Source: Bacteroidales bacterium M2 (lineage in GTDB: Bacteria; Bacteroidota; Bacteroidia; Bacteroidales; Muribaculaceae). Taken from it: DNA of 55,192 nucleotides. Shown one piece after another: positions 33,875 to 43,958 of the stretch. The notes under the pieces were generated by a model, which was not told the origin of the DNA, did no database searches, and was given only the letters and a program-made list of their open reading frames with translations. The DNA lies in assembly GCA_001689415.1 (NCBI GenBank), contig LUJM01000119.1, positions 14,400 to 69,591 on the forward strand, given 5' to 3'. How positions within the stretch are numbered: position 1 is the stretch's first letter; each line of letters begins with the position of its first letter. The position numbers and the translations under genes were made by a program.

Positions 33875-35941
33875 TTATTTAAGCCATTTGTCGAACCAGC
33901 GGAAGAAGAGTCGCTGCCACAGAACGGCATTCTGTGGTTTGAGAATCCAGTGGTTTTCGTCGGGGTAAATCACCATTTCTGCGGGTATGCCGCGGAGTTT
34001 GGCAGCGTTGAATGCCGCCATGCCCTGGCTGGCGAGGATACGGTAGTCGTATTCGCCGTGTGATACCATGATAGGTGTGTCCCAGCGGTCTACAAAACGG
34101 TGGGGAGAGTTGGCAAATGTGCGCTGTGCCACGGCATTGTCTTTCTCCCAGTATGCGCCGCCCATATCCCAGTTGGCAAACCACATTTCCTCGGTTTCGA
34201 GGTACTGCTGTTCCATGTTGAAGATACCTGCGTGGGCGAGGAATGCAGCGAAGCGTCCTTCGTGGTGTCCGGCGAGGAAGTAGATAGAGAAACCGCCGTA
34301 GCTTGCGCCGGTAGCGCCGATGCGTTTTGCGTCGATCCAGGGTTCGGTCTTAAGGTTGTCGACTGCCGAGAGGTAGTCGCGCATGTTCTGGCCGGGATAG
34401 TCTTTTGATATCTGCTCGTTCCACTCGGTGCCGAAGCCGGGCAGGCCGCGGCGGTTGGGGGCGATTACCACGTAGCCGTTGGCTGCCATGAGTGCGAGAT
34501 TCCAGCGGTAGCTCCAGAACTGGCTCACGGGTGACTGCGGGCCGCCCTGGCAGTAGAGTATGGCGGGATATTTGGCGTTGGTGTCGAATTTGGGCGGTTT
34601 TACTACCCATACGAGCATTTCCTTGCCGTCGGTGGTGGGTACCATGCGGCGTTCTACGGTGGGCATGGTGAGCTGAGCGAAAATGTAGTCGTTGACAGCT
34701 GTGAGGCGGGTCTCCTCGTTCTTTTTCTTGCCTGCAGCCACGAGCATCAGCTCGTTGGGGCGCAGCATCGAGTGGCTCATAGTTACCACGCGGCCTTTGC
34801 CAAGGGGCTGCAGCGAGGTGTAGTCGGCCTGCTCGGTAGTGAGCTGGTCGATTTTGGAGTCCTTAAGAGCGATGCGGAACAAGGGTACGATGCCGTCTTT
34901 GGGGGCGATGAAGAAGATTTCGTTGCCTTCGGGAGCCCATGCGAATTCATCGATAGTATAGTCCCAGTTGGTTGTAAGGTCGCGCTTTTCGGCGGTTGCA
35001 CAGTCGAGAATAAAGAGCCTGTTCTTGTCGCTTTCATAGCCGTCGTGCTCCATGCTGAGCCAAGCGAGGTATTTGCCGTCGGGCGAGAATGCCGGCATGG
35101 TGTCGTAGCCCATCATGCCCTCGGTGAGGTTTTTAGTCACGCCGCTCTCGAGGTTGTAGATATACAGGTCGGAATTTGTAGACAGGGCATAGTCCATACC
35201 GGTTTTCTTGCGCGATACGTATACGAGCATCTTGCCGTCGGGGTGCCATGCAAATGATTCAACGCCGCCAAAGGGCTTCATGGGCGCTTCGAAGGGTTCG
35301 TCGGCCATTATGTCTTTGAGGTCGGAAACCTTGCCGTCTTTGAAGTTGCCGACAAAGGGGTGGGGTATTTCGGTTACCCATTCATCCCAATGTTTGTACA
35401 TCAGGTCGTCGATAACGCGACCGGTAGCCTTTGGCAGGTCGGGGTAGAGGTCTTCGGCCTTGCGGGCGTATTTCACATTGCCGATAACTACGATTTTGCT
35501 TTCGTCGGGCGAAAGGAGGAATCCAGCGATGCCGCCTTCGTGGCTCGAAGCCTGCACGCGGTCGCTACCGTCGGCAGCCATGGTCCACATCTGGGCGTTG
35601 CCGTCGGCATCGGGGTACATAAATGCTATACGTTTTCCACCGGCAATCCACACAGCCGAGTTTTCGCTCTTAGGGGTGTCGGTGATGCGTACGGGAGCTG
35701 CGCCTTTTTCGGTAAGCGACAGCAGGTATAGGTCGTTGTTCGAGTTGTTTTCGGCGAGGTTTTCGTATGCTATGCCGAACATTACTGTTTTGCCGTCGGG
35801 CGAAACTGCCGGGGCGGTGACGCGTCCCAGAGCTTCGAGGGCATCGATGCTGAAGTTTCCGTCGGGGCTCTTGTAGCTTTCGGCGGCGCCGGCAACTCCG
35901 GCTATGAGCAGGGCGCTGGCTGTCATTGCAAGTTTGTGCAT
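33875..35941 (-). CDS. S9 family peptidase (DPP5-like)
   Basis: A 688-aa exported serine peptidase of the prolyl-oligopeptidase family. Signal peptide residues 1-19 (MHKLAMTASALLIAGVAGA) precede a beta-propeller built of PD40-type repeats (SPDGKTVMFGIAYENLAENN, SPDESKIVVIGN, SPDGKYLAWLSMEHDG). The C-terminal alpha/beta-hydrolase domain has the triad Ser near 546 (GASYGG), Asp near 631 (GEYDYRI) and His near 663 (DENHWI). Size and layout match periplasmic dipeptidyl peptidase 5, which cleaves dipeptides from peptide N-termini in asaccharolytic Bacteroidales; the exact specificity is inferred. ATG at 35941 gives the signal peptide. It starts 25 nt after tsaD. Confidence 0.93.
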   Translation of the reverse strand: MHKLAMTASALLIAGVAGAAESYKSPDGNFSIDALEALGRVTAPAVSPDGKTVMFGIAYENLAENNSNNDLYLLSLTEKGAAPVRITDTPKSENSAVWIAGGKRIAFMYPDADGNAQMWTMAADGSDRVQASSHEGGIAGFLLSPDESKIVVIGNVKYARKAEDLYPDLPKATGRVIDDLMYKHWDEWVTEIPHPFVGNFKDGKVSDLKDIMADEPFEAPMKPFGGVESFAWHPDGKMLVYVSRKKTGMDYALSTNSDLYIYNLESGVTKNLTEGMMGYDTMPAFSPDGKYLAWLSMEHDGYESDKNRLFILDCATAEKRDLTTNWDYTIDEFAWAPEGNEIFFIAPKDGIVPLFRIALKDSKIDQLTTEQADYTSLQPLGKGRVVTMSHSMLRPNELMLVAAGKKKNEETRLTAVNDYIFAQLTMPTVERRMVPTTDGKEMLVWVVKPPKFDTNAKYPAILYCQGGPQSPVSQFWSYRWNLALMAANGYVVIAPNRRGLPGFGTEWNEQISKDYPGQNMRDYLSAVDNLKTEPWIDAKRIGATGASYGGFSIYFLAGHHEGRFAAFLAHAGIFNMEQQYLETEEMWFANWDMGGAYWEKDNAVAQRTFANSPHRFVDRWDTPIMVSHGEYDYRILASQGMAAFNAAKLRGIPAEMVIYPDENHWILKPQNAVLWQRLFFRWFDKWLK

Positions 35942-35966
35942 ATTGGTTTGGTTTTTAATTTTTTTA

Positions 35967-36980
35967 TCAGATTTCAACGCGTGCATAAGGCGCGATGTCG
36001 TAGGGGCAGAAGATTTTGTCGAGGTATTTGAAATATCCTGCTATGGCTACCATGGCGGCATTGTCGGTGGTAAATTTGCGCTCCGGTATGAATGCTTCTA
36101 CGCCCTTGGCTGCGCAAAGGTCGGCCACGGCGGCACGTACGCCCGAGTTTGCCGACACGCCACCGCCTATGGCCACGGTGCGCACGCCGGTGGAGTCGAT
36201 TGCCTTGGCGAGTTTGTCGATGAGTATATCGATGATAGTGCGCTGGAGCGATGCTGCAAGGTCGGCGAGGTTGTGCTCGATGAAGTCGGGGTCGGCCTTG
36301 ATGCCGTCGCGCAGGGTGTAGAGAAACGAAGTCTTAAGTCCCGAAAACGAGTAGTCGAAGCCGGGAATATGCGGTTTTGCAAACTTAAACTTCGAAGCGT
36401 CGCCCTCGGCGGCGAGACGGTCGATGTGCGGTCCGCCGGGGTAGGGCAGGCCCATTACTTTGGCGCATTTGTCGAATGCTTCGCCTGCGGCGTCGTCGAT
36501 GGTGCGGCCGAGAATCTCCATGTCGTTGTAGCCTCGTACGAGGATTATCTGCGAGTTGCCACCGGATACAAGCAGGCACAGGTAAGGGAACTCGGGCACA
36601 CGGTCGTCGGCGTTCTGCCTTACGAATTGTGCCAGCACGTGGCCGTGGAGGTGGTTGACGTCGATAATAGGTATGCGCAGACCGAGCGACATGCCCTTGG
36701 CGAAGCTCGTACCCACCAACAGCGAGCCTATCAGGCCCGGTCCGCGGGTGAATGCGATTGCCGAAAGATCTTTTTTGTCGATACCGGCTCTACGTAGGGC
36801 AGCGTCGACCACCGGCACTATATTCTGCTGGTGCGCACGCGATGCGAGCTCGGGAACAACGCCTCCGTACTCCTCGTGTACGGCTTGCGAGGCGATGACG
36901 TTGCTCATAAGTATGCCGTCGCGTACTACAGCAGCCGATGTGTCATCGCATGATGATTCAATGCCGAGGATTGTTATCAC
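35967..36980 (-). CDS. tsaD: tRNA N6-threonylcarbamoyladenosine transferase TsaD
   Basis: TsaD (337 aa) transfers the threonylcarbamoyl group from TC-AMP to A37 of ANN-decoding tRNAs, with TsaB and TsaE. The start ITILGIESSCDDTSAAVV, the metal-binding His pair in VNHLHGH, the ATPase-fold segments LLVSGGNSQIILV and DDAAGEAFDKCAKVMGLPYPGG, and AIGGGVSANSGVR are canonical. The start codon is GTG at 36980. It is followed closely by the S9 peptidase gene. Confidence 0.97.
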   Translation of the reverse strand: MITILGIESSCDDTSAAVVRDGILMSNVIASQAVHEEYGGVVPELASRAHQQNIVPVVDAALRRAGIDKKDLSAIAFTRGPGLIGSLLVGTSFAKGMSLGLRIPIIDVNHLHGHVLAQFVRQNADDRVPEFPYLCLLVSGGNSQIILVRGYNDMEILGRTIDDAAGEAFDKCAKVMGLPYPGGPHIDRLAAEGDASKFKFAKPHIPGFDYSFSGLKTSFLYTLRDGIKADPDFIEHNLADLAASLQRTIIDILIDKLAKAIDSTGVRTVAIGGGVSANSGVRAAVADLCAAKGVEAFIPERKFTTDNAAMVAIAGYFKYLDKIFCPYDIAPYARVEI

Positions 36981-37037
36981 TTTTTCGTTGGTTTGAAGAT
37001 TGATAAATGCTTATGCGGCCTTGTCGAGGGCCTTGTC

Positions 37038-37556
37038 CTAAAACACGTATGCTATTCTTGCTAAGAATTGGCCGTTGGGATTGTGGCGCACCAGGGTGTA
37101 CTTTGCCTCGATGCCTACGCGCAATGCCGATGTCAGGCGTATTTCCCAGCCTGCACCGGCGTTGAGGCCGAATGAATTCTGATGCGTTGTCACGTCGTCG
37201 TGCGACTCGGGCTTGATGCCGTGGCGCGACCACGAGTTGTAAGTCACACCGGCCAGAGGGTAGAAATCGGCCTTGGCCGAAGTAGATATTGGGAAGTGCA
37301 TGTCGATGTCGATCAGCAGGGCGTCGCGGTCCTTGTTGCGGAAAGCGATGCCTATCGAGGGTGCGATGCGCACGTGGCTGCTGAAGGCGTAATCGAATGT
37401 CAGACCGGCGATTGCCGAGCTGTTGCGGGTGTTGAATCCGGCCTTTGGACCGAATGATTTCTGCCCTCGCTCTACCTGTGCCGTTGCTTCGAATCCCAGC
37501 ATTAGCACCATGGCCACCAATGCTGTGCGGAGCAATGTGATAAAGGTACGTGTCAT
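37038..37556 (-). CDS. Small outer-membrane beta-barrel protein
   Basis: A 172-aa protein with a signal peptide (residues 1-27, ending FEATAQ) and alternating amphipathic strands with aromatic girdles (AGLTFDYAFSSHVRIAPSIG, DFYPLAGVTYNSW, GAGWEIRLTSALRVGIEAKY). It ends in the terminal strand FLARIAYVF, as expected for insertion by the BAM complex. The size suits an 8-stranded barrel of the OmpA/opacity type. The function is unknown. A -7 promoter box lies about 65 nt upstream; the following tsaD gene is 57 nt away. Confidence 0.82.
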   Translation of the reverse strand: MTRTFITLLRTALVAMVLMLGFEATAQVERGQKSFGPKAGFNTRNSSAIAGLTFDYAFSSHVRIAPSIGIAFRNKDRDALLIDIDMHFPISTSAKADFYPLAGVTYNSWSRHGIKPESHDDVTTHQNSFGLNAGAGWEIRLTSALRVGIEAKYTLVRHNPNGQFLARIAYVF

Positions 37557-37621
37557 TTATGTGTTGTGTTGTTATTTCGTGAGCGTTGCGCCGGGCTTGT
37601 GTCCGTCGCATTTTAATCATG

Positions 37622-37629
37622 CAAAGATA
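37622..37629 (-). promoter_or_regulatory. -7 promoter box for the beta-barrel gene
   Basis: TATCTTTG (then C) on the minus strand, 65 bp upstream of the ATG. No -33 TTG at normal spacing. Confidence 0.55.
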
Positions 37630-38190
37630 CACACTTTTTGCTAATATGTTGCTCTTAAGTAACTCTTAAAAGTTAGTCTATATGAAAAATTTCAATGTAA
37701 CTCGATGATGCGGCGACGTTTTTTGCTTTTATATTCAATACTGTAGCCTCGTGTCGGGACGATGCGGCCCGGTTTAAGGTTTGGATTAAAAATAAACAAA
37801 TGTGAATTTTGTTAAAAAGTCAACAAATCAGGTCGTATGAATGTTTTTTAAGTGTATGTGAAAATTGGAGATAAAAGATTAAATTATGTTAATATGATAT
37901 GATAATCGTATATATTTTAAAAACTTTATTTAAATTTGACCTCGGCTAATAGCGCGTATTGCGCATTGGTTTAAAACTTTTTTAACTAAAAAGGTGATTA
38001 GACGTAACTTAATAACCCAAAAATATCCACTTAACCTTTAATCTGCCTGGCAAAAACACAGACATCCCCCCTAAAACTCCCCTCGTAATCATAAATCACG
38101 TATATAACTAAAACAATAACCCGCCCCGACGGCCCACCCGGGCAGCACGGCGGCATAAAACCGAGAATTAATCACTATCATCAAACTTCT
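37630..38190 (+). promoter_or_regulatory. AT-rich regulatory region and leader of the second susC
   Basis: This 560-base gap has no gene. It is AT-rich, with TAAATTTG at 37931-37938 as the best -7 candidate (no clear -33), which would give a leader of about 250 nt. Close to the ATG the composition switches to GC-rich, with a CCGCC/GGCGG outer stem and a GCCC/GGGC inner stem (about 38130-38154). A 17-bp sequence (CCCGGTTTAAGGTTTGG, 37768-37784) also occurs at 18473-18489. No known riboswitch is recognised. Confidence 0.45.
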
Positions 38191-41100
38191 ATGAGAAAGC
38201 ATCTTTATCTGACAATGCTTCTTCTGGCCGGATCGCCCGCGCTTGGTTCATTCCAGGCATTGGCAAACCCCGAGCCGCAGATGCAAGGTCAAGCGGCGAC
38301 CACTATCAATGGTACCGTGCTTGATGAGAACAACGAGCCCGTTATCGGTGCATCAGTAGTTCAGAAGGGCGTAAGTGGCAATGCTGTTGCTACCGACGCT
38401 TTCGGACACTTTAAAATGAATGTGCCTCTCGGAGCTCCACTTATGGTTAGCTACGTAGGTTACAAAACAATCGAAGTCAAAGCTGCCAAAGACCTCACAG
38501 TCTATCTCGAACCCACATCAGAGATGCTCAACGAACTCGTGGCTATCGGCTACGGTTCGCAAAAACGTGCCAACCTTACCGGTGCTGTAGCAACTGTTGA
38601 TGTTGCCCGCACAATGGACAGCCGTCCTGCAACCGACGTTGCCAAGGCTCTCCAGGGTGCTGTCCCCGGTCTTACAATTACTTCGGCTAACGGTGCACTC
38701 GACGGTACTCCCACTATCAATATCCGTGGCGTCGGTACACTCTCTAACAGCCACACATCTTCACCGCTTATCGTAGTCGACGGTGTGCCAGTCGACGACA
38801 TGAGCTTCCTCAACCCCGAAGATATCGAAGAAATCTCAGTTCTTAAGGACGCTGCTTCTTCGGCAATCTACGGTACACGTGCTGCATTCGGTGTGATCCT
38901 TATTACAACCAAGGAAGCATCGAGCAAAGACCGCGTGTCTGTTAAATATGTCAACAACTTCGGTTGGAACTCTGCTACCGTACTTCCTGAATTCGCAAGC
39001 ACTGTCGACAACCTTAAGATGGCTATTGCCGATACCAACCCCGGCGCGGATGAAGAAATCTTCGGTATGTACTATACCGACCTTCTCCCCTTTGCCGAAG
39101 CTTGGAGCCAGCAGCATGGTGGTAAACCTTATTCATCGCTTGTTGAGCTACATCCTTTCCAGGATTGGAATAATGTCGGAGACTATTATATCCCTGACAA
39201 CAACTACCAATTCCCTGCAGGAAATCCTGCCGCTGTTGGTAATTTGAAATCTGCTCGTTGGATTAGCTATGCTGACTGGAATATTCGCGAAACAATGTTC
39301 CGTGCTGCTCCTTCAAGCAAGCATAATCTCAGCGTCGAAGGTCAGAGTGGTCGTACAAACTACCGTCTTTCTTTCGGTTACGACTCTCGCGAGGGTATGC
39401 TCAAATATGCACCCGAGAAGATGAACCGCTATATGGCCAATGCAAGCGTAAGCACTCAGATTTTCAAATGGTGGAAAGCCGGTGCTCGCTTCAACTTCTC
39501 TAACCGCGAGTTTACCAATCCTAATGAAGCTCGTAACGCATACCAGTATATGTGGCGTTTCCCGGGTCAGTTTGAGAACTATGGCTACATTTTAGACGAA
39601 GAAGGAAAACCTCGCAATTTCCGTAATGCCATTGGTATCAGGGATAGTGCCTTTAGGGATAAGACTGCAACCACACAGACACGTATGCAGGCATTTACCA
39701 TTTTTAATCCCTTCAAGGGCTTTACCCTTCAGGCCGACTTTACATACTCGCTTCGCAACATGAATAGCGAGTCATCTTCAGTTCCCTATACTTTGTGGGA
39801 CAACTGGGGAGCAGGTGCCAATAATGGTTTTCGTACTTATGAACAGGCTACACAGAAAACTTCGTATGCAGCACAGAGCAACTACAAAGACACTATGTGG
39901 ACTGCCAACGTATTCGGTACATACGACATTTCTTTCAACGAAGCACACAACCTGAAAGTAATGCTCGGTTGGACCGCAGAGCAGGAAGAGTATCGCCAGT
40001 TCTATGTTAAACGTACCGGACTTGTTGACTATAATCTTCCCAATCTTAACCTTACCGACGGTACCAATTATACCGTTAATGCAGAGCATACTCACCGAGC
40101 AACCACCGGTTTCTTCGGCCGTATCAACTACGACTACAAGGGTATTTACCTCTTGGAATTCAATGGTCGCTACGACGGCTCGAGCCGCTTCCCCGCCAAT
40201 GACCAGTGGGCATTCTTCCCCTCGGGTTCGGTAGGTTATCGCTTCAGCGAAGAAAACTACTTCCAGCCCCTTAAATCATGGTGGAACAACGGTAAACTCC
40301 GTGCATCTTACGGTCATATAGGTAACGAGGCTGTAGGTAACAATATGTTCCTTTCTACTGTATCTCCTGTTAAGGCTACAGACGTACACTGGCTTGCAGG
40401 TGACCAAAAAATAGTTGAATACGGTATGCCTACCCTCGTATCGTCTACCCTTACATGGGAGCGTATCGTAACTACCGACGTAGGTCTTGACCTCGGCTTC
40501 TTGGATAATAGCCTCAATGTAAGCTTCGACTGGTATCAGCGCGATACCAAAGATATGCTCGGCCCGACAGCAAAACTTCCCTCTGTCCTTGGTACCAGTG
40601 CTCCTTATGGCAATGCCGGATCACTCCGCACACGTGGTTGGGAACTTTCTGTTAACTGGAACCATAGCTTCGGTGACTGGGATGTTTATGCAACAGCCAG
40701 CATCGGCGACGCACGTACTAAGATTACAAAATGGAACAGTGCTGACCAGTTGATTTATTCGTTCCTTCCCTCAAGTGGCGACTATACAGAAGGTCAATAC
40801 TTCGGTGATATCTGGGGCTTCGAAACTGACGGTTATTTCACATTGGATGACTATCATTTTGTACCCGGATCGGTAATAACCGACGATAACGGTCAGCCTA
40901 TCCTTAACAACGAGGGCAAACCGACCTATAATCGTGGTACATATGTGCGTAACGACGGCGTTGTAGACCAGAGCTTCCTCGAAAGTGGCAGCTTTACTTA
41001 CGGTCCTGGCGATATCCGCTTTAAGGATTTGAATGGTGATGGTATTATCAATGATGGTGATCCAAACATGGTAGATGCCAACGGCGACAAAGTAGCAGTT

Positions 41101-41763
41101 CGTTCGATTAATAATCATGGTGACCTTAAGGTTATCGGTAACGCGCTTCCCCGCTATGAGTACTCATTCCGTGTAGGTGGCGCATGGAAAGGATTTGATA
41201 TCGATATGTTCTTCCAGGGTGTAGGCAAACGCGACATGTGGGCTACCGGCTCTACTATTATACCTATGGCCCATAGCGCTTATGGCACATTTACCAACCT
41301 TGTAGGCAACTACAACGAGATTTCTTACAACGAAGATCCTACCAGTCCTGAATATGGACAGATTACTACTGCTAACATCACTCTCGATAATCTTTATCCT
41401 CGTCTCTATGCTAAGAGCGGTGGTCTCGGTCGTGTAGGCGGTATTGGTAATGGTAAGGATAACTTCTATCCTCAGAGCCGTTATCTGATGAATATGGCTT
41501 ATCTGCGCTTTAAGAACCTGACCTTCGGTTATACCCTTCCCTACGATATCACCAAGAAGGCTCTTATCCAGAAAGCACGTATCTACTTCTCGGCTGATAA
41601 CCTTTGCTTCCTCTACAACGGTGCTAAGAAATATCAGCTTGATCCCGAAATGACAACTGCTGCAGGATCGTCAGTACAAGGCTATAATGACGGTATTGCA
41701 ACATTCGGACGTACAATTCCTATTCCCCGTACATTCTCTTTCGGTATTCAGGTTACTCTCTAA
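38191..41763 (+). CDS. SusC/RagA family TonB-linked outer-membrane transporter
   Basis: A 1190-aa transporter, larger than the other SusC here. A signal peptide (about residues 1-25) precedes the regulatory-like beta-sandwich (INGTVLDENNEPVIGASVVQ, about 40-115). The plug follows, with ELVAIGYGSQKRANLTGAVA, TINIRGVGTLSNSHTS and EEISVLKDAASSAIYGTRAAFGVILIT. The barrel runs to the end and closes with FSFGIQVTL. Aromatic, Asn-rich loops fit oligosaccharide or peptide import together with the SusD that starts 18 nt downstream. No enzyme or hybrid two-component regulator is adjacent. Confidence 0.96.
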   Translation: MRKHLYLTMLLLAGSPALGSFQALANPEPQMQGQAATTINGTVLDENNEPVIGASVVQKGVSGNAVATDAFGHFKMNVPLGAPLMVSYVGYKTIEVKAAKDLTVYLEPTSEMLNELVAIGYGSQKRANLTGAVATVDVARTMDSRPATDVAKALQGAVPGLTITSANGALDGTPTINIRGVGTLSNSHTSSPLIVVDGVPVDDMSFLNPEDIEEISVLKDAASSAIYGTRAAFGVILITTKEASSKDRVSVKYVNNFGWNSATVLPEFASTVDNLKMAIADTNPGADEEIFGMYYTDLLPFAEAWSQQHGGKPYSSLVELHPFQDWNNVGDYYIPDNNYQFPAGNPAAVGNLKSARWISYADWNIRETMFRAAPSSKHNLSVEGQSGRTNYRLSFGYDSREGMLKYAPEKMNRYMANASVSTQIFKWWKAGARFNFSNREFTNPNEARNAYQYMWRFPGQFENYGYILDEEGKPRNFRNAIGIRDSAFRDKTATTQTRMQAFTIFNPFKGFTLQADFTYSLRNMNSESSSVPYTLWDNWGAGANNGFRTYEQATQKTSYAAQSNYKDTMWTANVFGTYDISFNEAHNLKVMLGWTAEQEEYRQFYVKRTGLVDYNLPNLNLTDGTNYTVNAEHTHRATTGFFGRINYDYKGIYLLEFNGRYDGSSRFPANDQWAFFPSGSVGYRFSEENYFQPLKSWWNNGKLRASYGHIGNEAVGNNMFLSTVSPVKATDVHWLAGDQKIVEYGMPTLVSSTLTWERIVTTDVGLDLGFLDNSLNVSFDWYQRDTKDMLGPTAKLPSVLGTSAPYGNAGSLRTRGWELSVNWNHSFGDWDVYATASIGDARTKITKWNSADQLIYSFLPSSGDYTEGQYFGDIWGFETDGYFTLDDYHFVPGSVITDDNGQPILNNEGKPTYNRGTYVRNDGVVDQSFLESGSFTYGPGDIRFKDLNGDGIINDGDPNMVDANGDKVAVRSINNHGDLKVIGNALPRYEYSFRVGGAWKGFDIDMFFQGVGKRDMWATGSTIIPMAHSAYGTFTNLVGNYNEISYNEDPTSPEYGQITTANITLDNLYPRLYAKSGGLGRVGGIGNGKDNFYPQSRYLMNMAYLRFKNLTFGYTLPYDITKKALIQKARIYFSADNLCFLYNGAKKYQLDPEMTTAAGSSVQGYNDGIATFGRTIPIPRTFSFGIQVTL

Positions 41764-41781
41764 CGCTTAAAACTGACTTAA

Positions 41782-43497
41782 ATGAAAAAAATATATTTAA
41801 TTGGCGCATTGCTTTCGGTTGGCGCAGCGTTGAGCGGATGTAACGACTTCCTCAACGACAACCGTTTCCCGATGTCCCAGCAAACCGTTAACTCTGCTTT
41901 CTGGAGTAATACAACTAATGTCCAGAATCAGATTAACTACTTCTATGAAGACTTTAATGGCTATGGTAATGGAATTTCTACCAACGGTACTTTCTATTAC
42001 AAATGGCTGTCGGATGACCAGTGTGGCAGAAATACCTTTGCAGACTGGACTTTCACCGCTGTTCCCTCGGAATCGAGTTCATGGAATGCTCCATATACCG
42101 AAATACGCAGGGCCAACCTTGTTATAGAAGGTGTTAGCGGAAGCTCACTTTCAGAATCAGAAAAGGAGAATTTCATAGGTATTGCTCGTATGTATCGTGC
42201 ACGCGGTTACTACGATTTGGTGCGTCGTTACGGTGATGTTCCATTGGTTAAGACTCCGCTCGATCCTGCAGACGAGGCAGGGCTTTTCGGTCCGCGTACT
42301 CCTCGTAACGAGGTTATGGACTTCGTTCTCGAAGATATCAACTATGCTATTGAGAATATAAGCGCAGCAAGCGGAAAGACGGTTTTCTCTAAAGACCTTG
42401 CGCTTGCTATGAAAACTGAAATGTGTCTCTTCGAAGGTGCTTATGCAACCTATCACCTCAATGATAAGGAGCGTGCTAAAAAGTATTTTGAAGAAGCTGT
42501 TAAAGCCGGTGAGGATGTGTTTGCTCGCTATCCCATAGGCGATAATTATGAGGCTCTGTACCGCTCACTGTCTGTTGCAAACAGCGGTTACCCTGCTATT
42601 ACAGCAAATCCTGAGATTATTTTTGCAAAGGTGTATATAAAAGGTACATTCATGCATTCGCTACAGGATTATTCAAATGCTTCCGATGGTGTTGCCGGTA
42701 TTACAAAAGATGCTTTTGACAGCTATCTGTTCCGCGACGGTCGTCCTGCTGCTTCAACTACTTTTGACAATACAGACAAAGGTGTTGCAGAAGGCACAAA
42801 TGCACTAAGTATTGCAAATCTTCTTTCAGTTCGAGACAAACGTCTTGCTATGACCACATATGAGTATGTACTCATGCCCGGTATGCCCTATAAGGCAGTA
42901 AATACTGCGGCTATGTGGTCGAAGACCGGTTATGGTGTAAGTAAATACAACAACCTGTCTGTGGAAGAAACTGATGTGAATCAGGCAAACAAAAACTATA
43001 CATGTGCTCCTCTATTCTGGGGTGCTCGTGTAGCTCTTGCAATCGCTGAGGCTAAGGCTGAGCTCGGTACTCTTTCTAATGCTGACGTAACTAAGTACAT
43101 TAAACCTCTGTGGGATCGTGCTGAGATTGAAACTTCAAATCTCAACAAAGCATGGCTTGAAAACATGAACGATCCTAAGAATAATATGGGTGTAAGCTCT
43201 CTTATCTGGGAGATTCGTCGTTGCCGTCGTTGCGAGTTGATTATGGACGATGATATCCGTTATTGGGATCTTGTTCGTTGGCATCAGCTCGACAAACTGG
43301 ATACAACAACCAACCCCGCGATTATTCAAGGTGCTAATGTTTCGAATTCGCCTGTTGCTGCCGAGTCAACTCTTGGAGATTATCTCAACTGCTCTTACGG
43401 CAACACTCGTAAATTCGATAACAAATATTACTTCTATCCTGTGCCTTCTGAACAGCTGGCATTGAACGAGAACCTCACTCAGAACCCCGGTTGGTAA
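41782..43497 (+). CDS. SusD/RagB family nutrient-binding lipoprotein
   Basis: A 571-aa SusD homologue with lipobox LSGC (Cys20), then NDFLNDNRFPMSQQTVNSAFW. It has the usual helical repeat region (FIGIARMYRARGYYDLVRRYGDVPLV, about 130-155) and a C-terminal half with LIWEIRRCRRCELIMDDDIRYWDLVRW. It ends PVPSEQLALNENLTQNPGW, the standard SusD terminus. It pairs with the upstream SusC as the surface lid and binding protein. A strong terminator follows, so this operon contains only two genes. Confidence 0.95.
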   Translation: MKKIYLIGALLSVGAALSGCNDFLNDNRFPMSQQTVNSAFWSNTTNVQNQINYFYEDFNGYGNGISTNGTFYYKWLSDDQCGRNTFADWTFTAVPSESSSWNAPYTEIRRANLVIEGVSGSSLSESEKENFIGIARMYRARGYYDLVRRYGDVPLVKTPLDPADEAGLFGPRTPRNEVMDFVLEDINYAIENISAASGKTVFSKDLALAMKTEMCLFEGAYATYHLNDKERAKKYFEEAVKAGEDVFARYPIGDNYEALYRSLSVANSGYPAITANPEIIFAKVYIKGTFMHSLQDYSNASDGVAGITKDAFDSYLFRDGRPAASTTFDNTDKGVAEGTNALSIANLLSVRDKRLAMTTYEYVLMPGMPYKAVNTAAMWSKTGYGVSKYNNLSVEETDVNQANKNYTCAPLFWGARVALAIAEAKAELGTLSNADVTKYIKPLWDRAEIETSNLNKAWLENMNDPKNNMGVSSLIWEIRRCRRCELIMDDDIRYWDLVRWHQLDKLDTTTNPAIIQGANVSNSPVAAESTLGDYLNCSYGNTRKFDNKYYFYPVPSEQLALNENLTQNPGW

Positions 43498-43517
43498 TCT
43501 GAGTTACAAATAAAGAA

Positions 43518-43549
43518 ATGCGCGGCCATTGCGGTCGCGCATTTTTTTG
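43518..43549 (+). terminator. Terminator after the second SusC/SusD pair
   Basis: ATGCGCG and CGCGCAT (43518-43524 and 43535-43541) enclose an inner GCC/GGT stem and are followed by seven T residues. It lies 20 nt after the susD stop. Confidence 0.92.
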
Positions 43550-43627
43550 TACCTTTGTAATCGATAGCCATATCAAATAGCATATCCCCCACCGATGAGA
43601 ATACATACTCAGCATATTAGTATAATT

Positions 43628-43890
43628 CCCGCCCTCTCGTAGGGTCGTGGCACAATGCTATTAACTTAAGAGGTGATTATTCAAAAGGACAGCAACGATA
43701 GGAGCTTGGCTCTCCGAGACAAGCCTCAATTAGGCGTTGGTACTCAAGATGTTAGCGATACTGGCTGAGGCTTGTCTCAGAGAGCTAAGCTCCTATCGCT
43801 GACACTCTTTCTCCTTAAGTTATTAGCATTCGGTCGCGACCCTACGAGAGTGGGAGGGGCAATGTCATTACCCTACGATAGGTGGATAAG
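43628..43890. repeat. Intergenic palindromic repeat mosaic, cluster E
   Basis: It begins with CCCTCTCGTAGGGTCG, then CAATGCTATTAACTTAAG. The long-hairpin unit at 43697-43797 is inverted relative to the copies at 9221 and 18600. CTTAAGTTATTAGCATT, GGTCGCGACC (near 43832) and CCTACGAGAG follow. The upstream edge follows the susD terminator and the downstream edge is about 70 nt before the next gene. Confidence 0.85.
43697..43797. repeat. Long-hairpin unit, inverted third copy
   Basis: The arms 43697-43728 and 43766-43797 are 32 bp with two mismatches. The 37-nt linker is the reverse complement of the linker at 9253-9289 with few changes, showing that the whole unit, not only its arms, is conserved and found in both orientations. 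Confidence 0.9.
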
Positions 43891-43958
43891 CTGATGCTGC
43901 ACTACGAGATATACGAATGAATTTAAATTCAACAAATAGAATACATTAAACAAAATAT

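Noticed and set aside
33811..33930. 40-residue N-terminal extension of DUF6155
   Set aside because: It would be encoded by a 12-bp perfect hairpin and the end of the S9 peptidase gene; MSKAALKKELKSF is the natural start.
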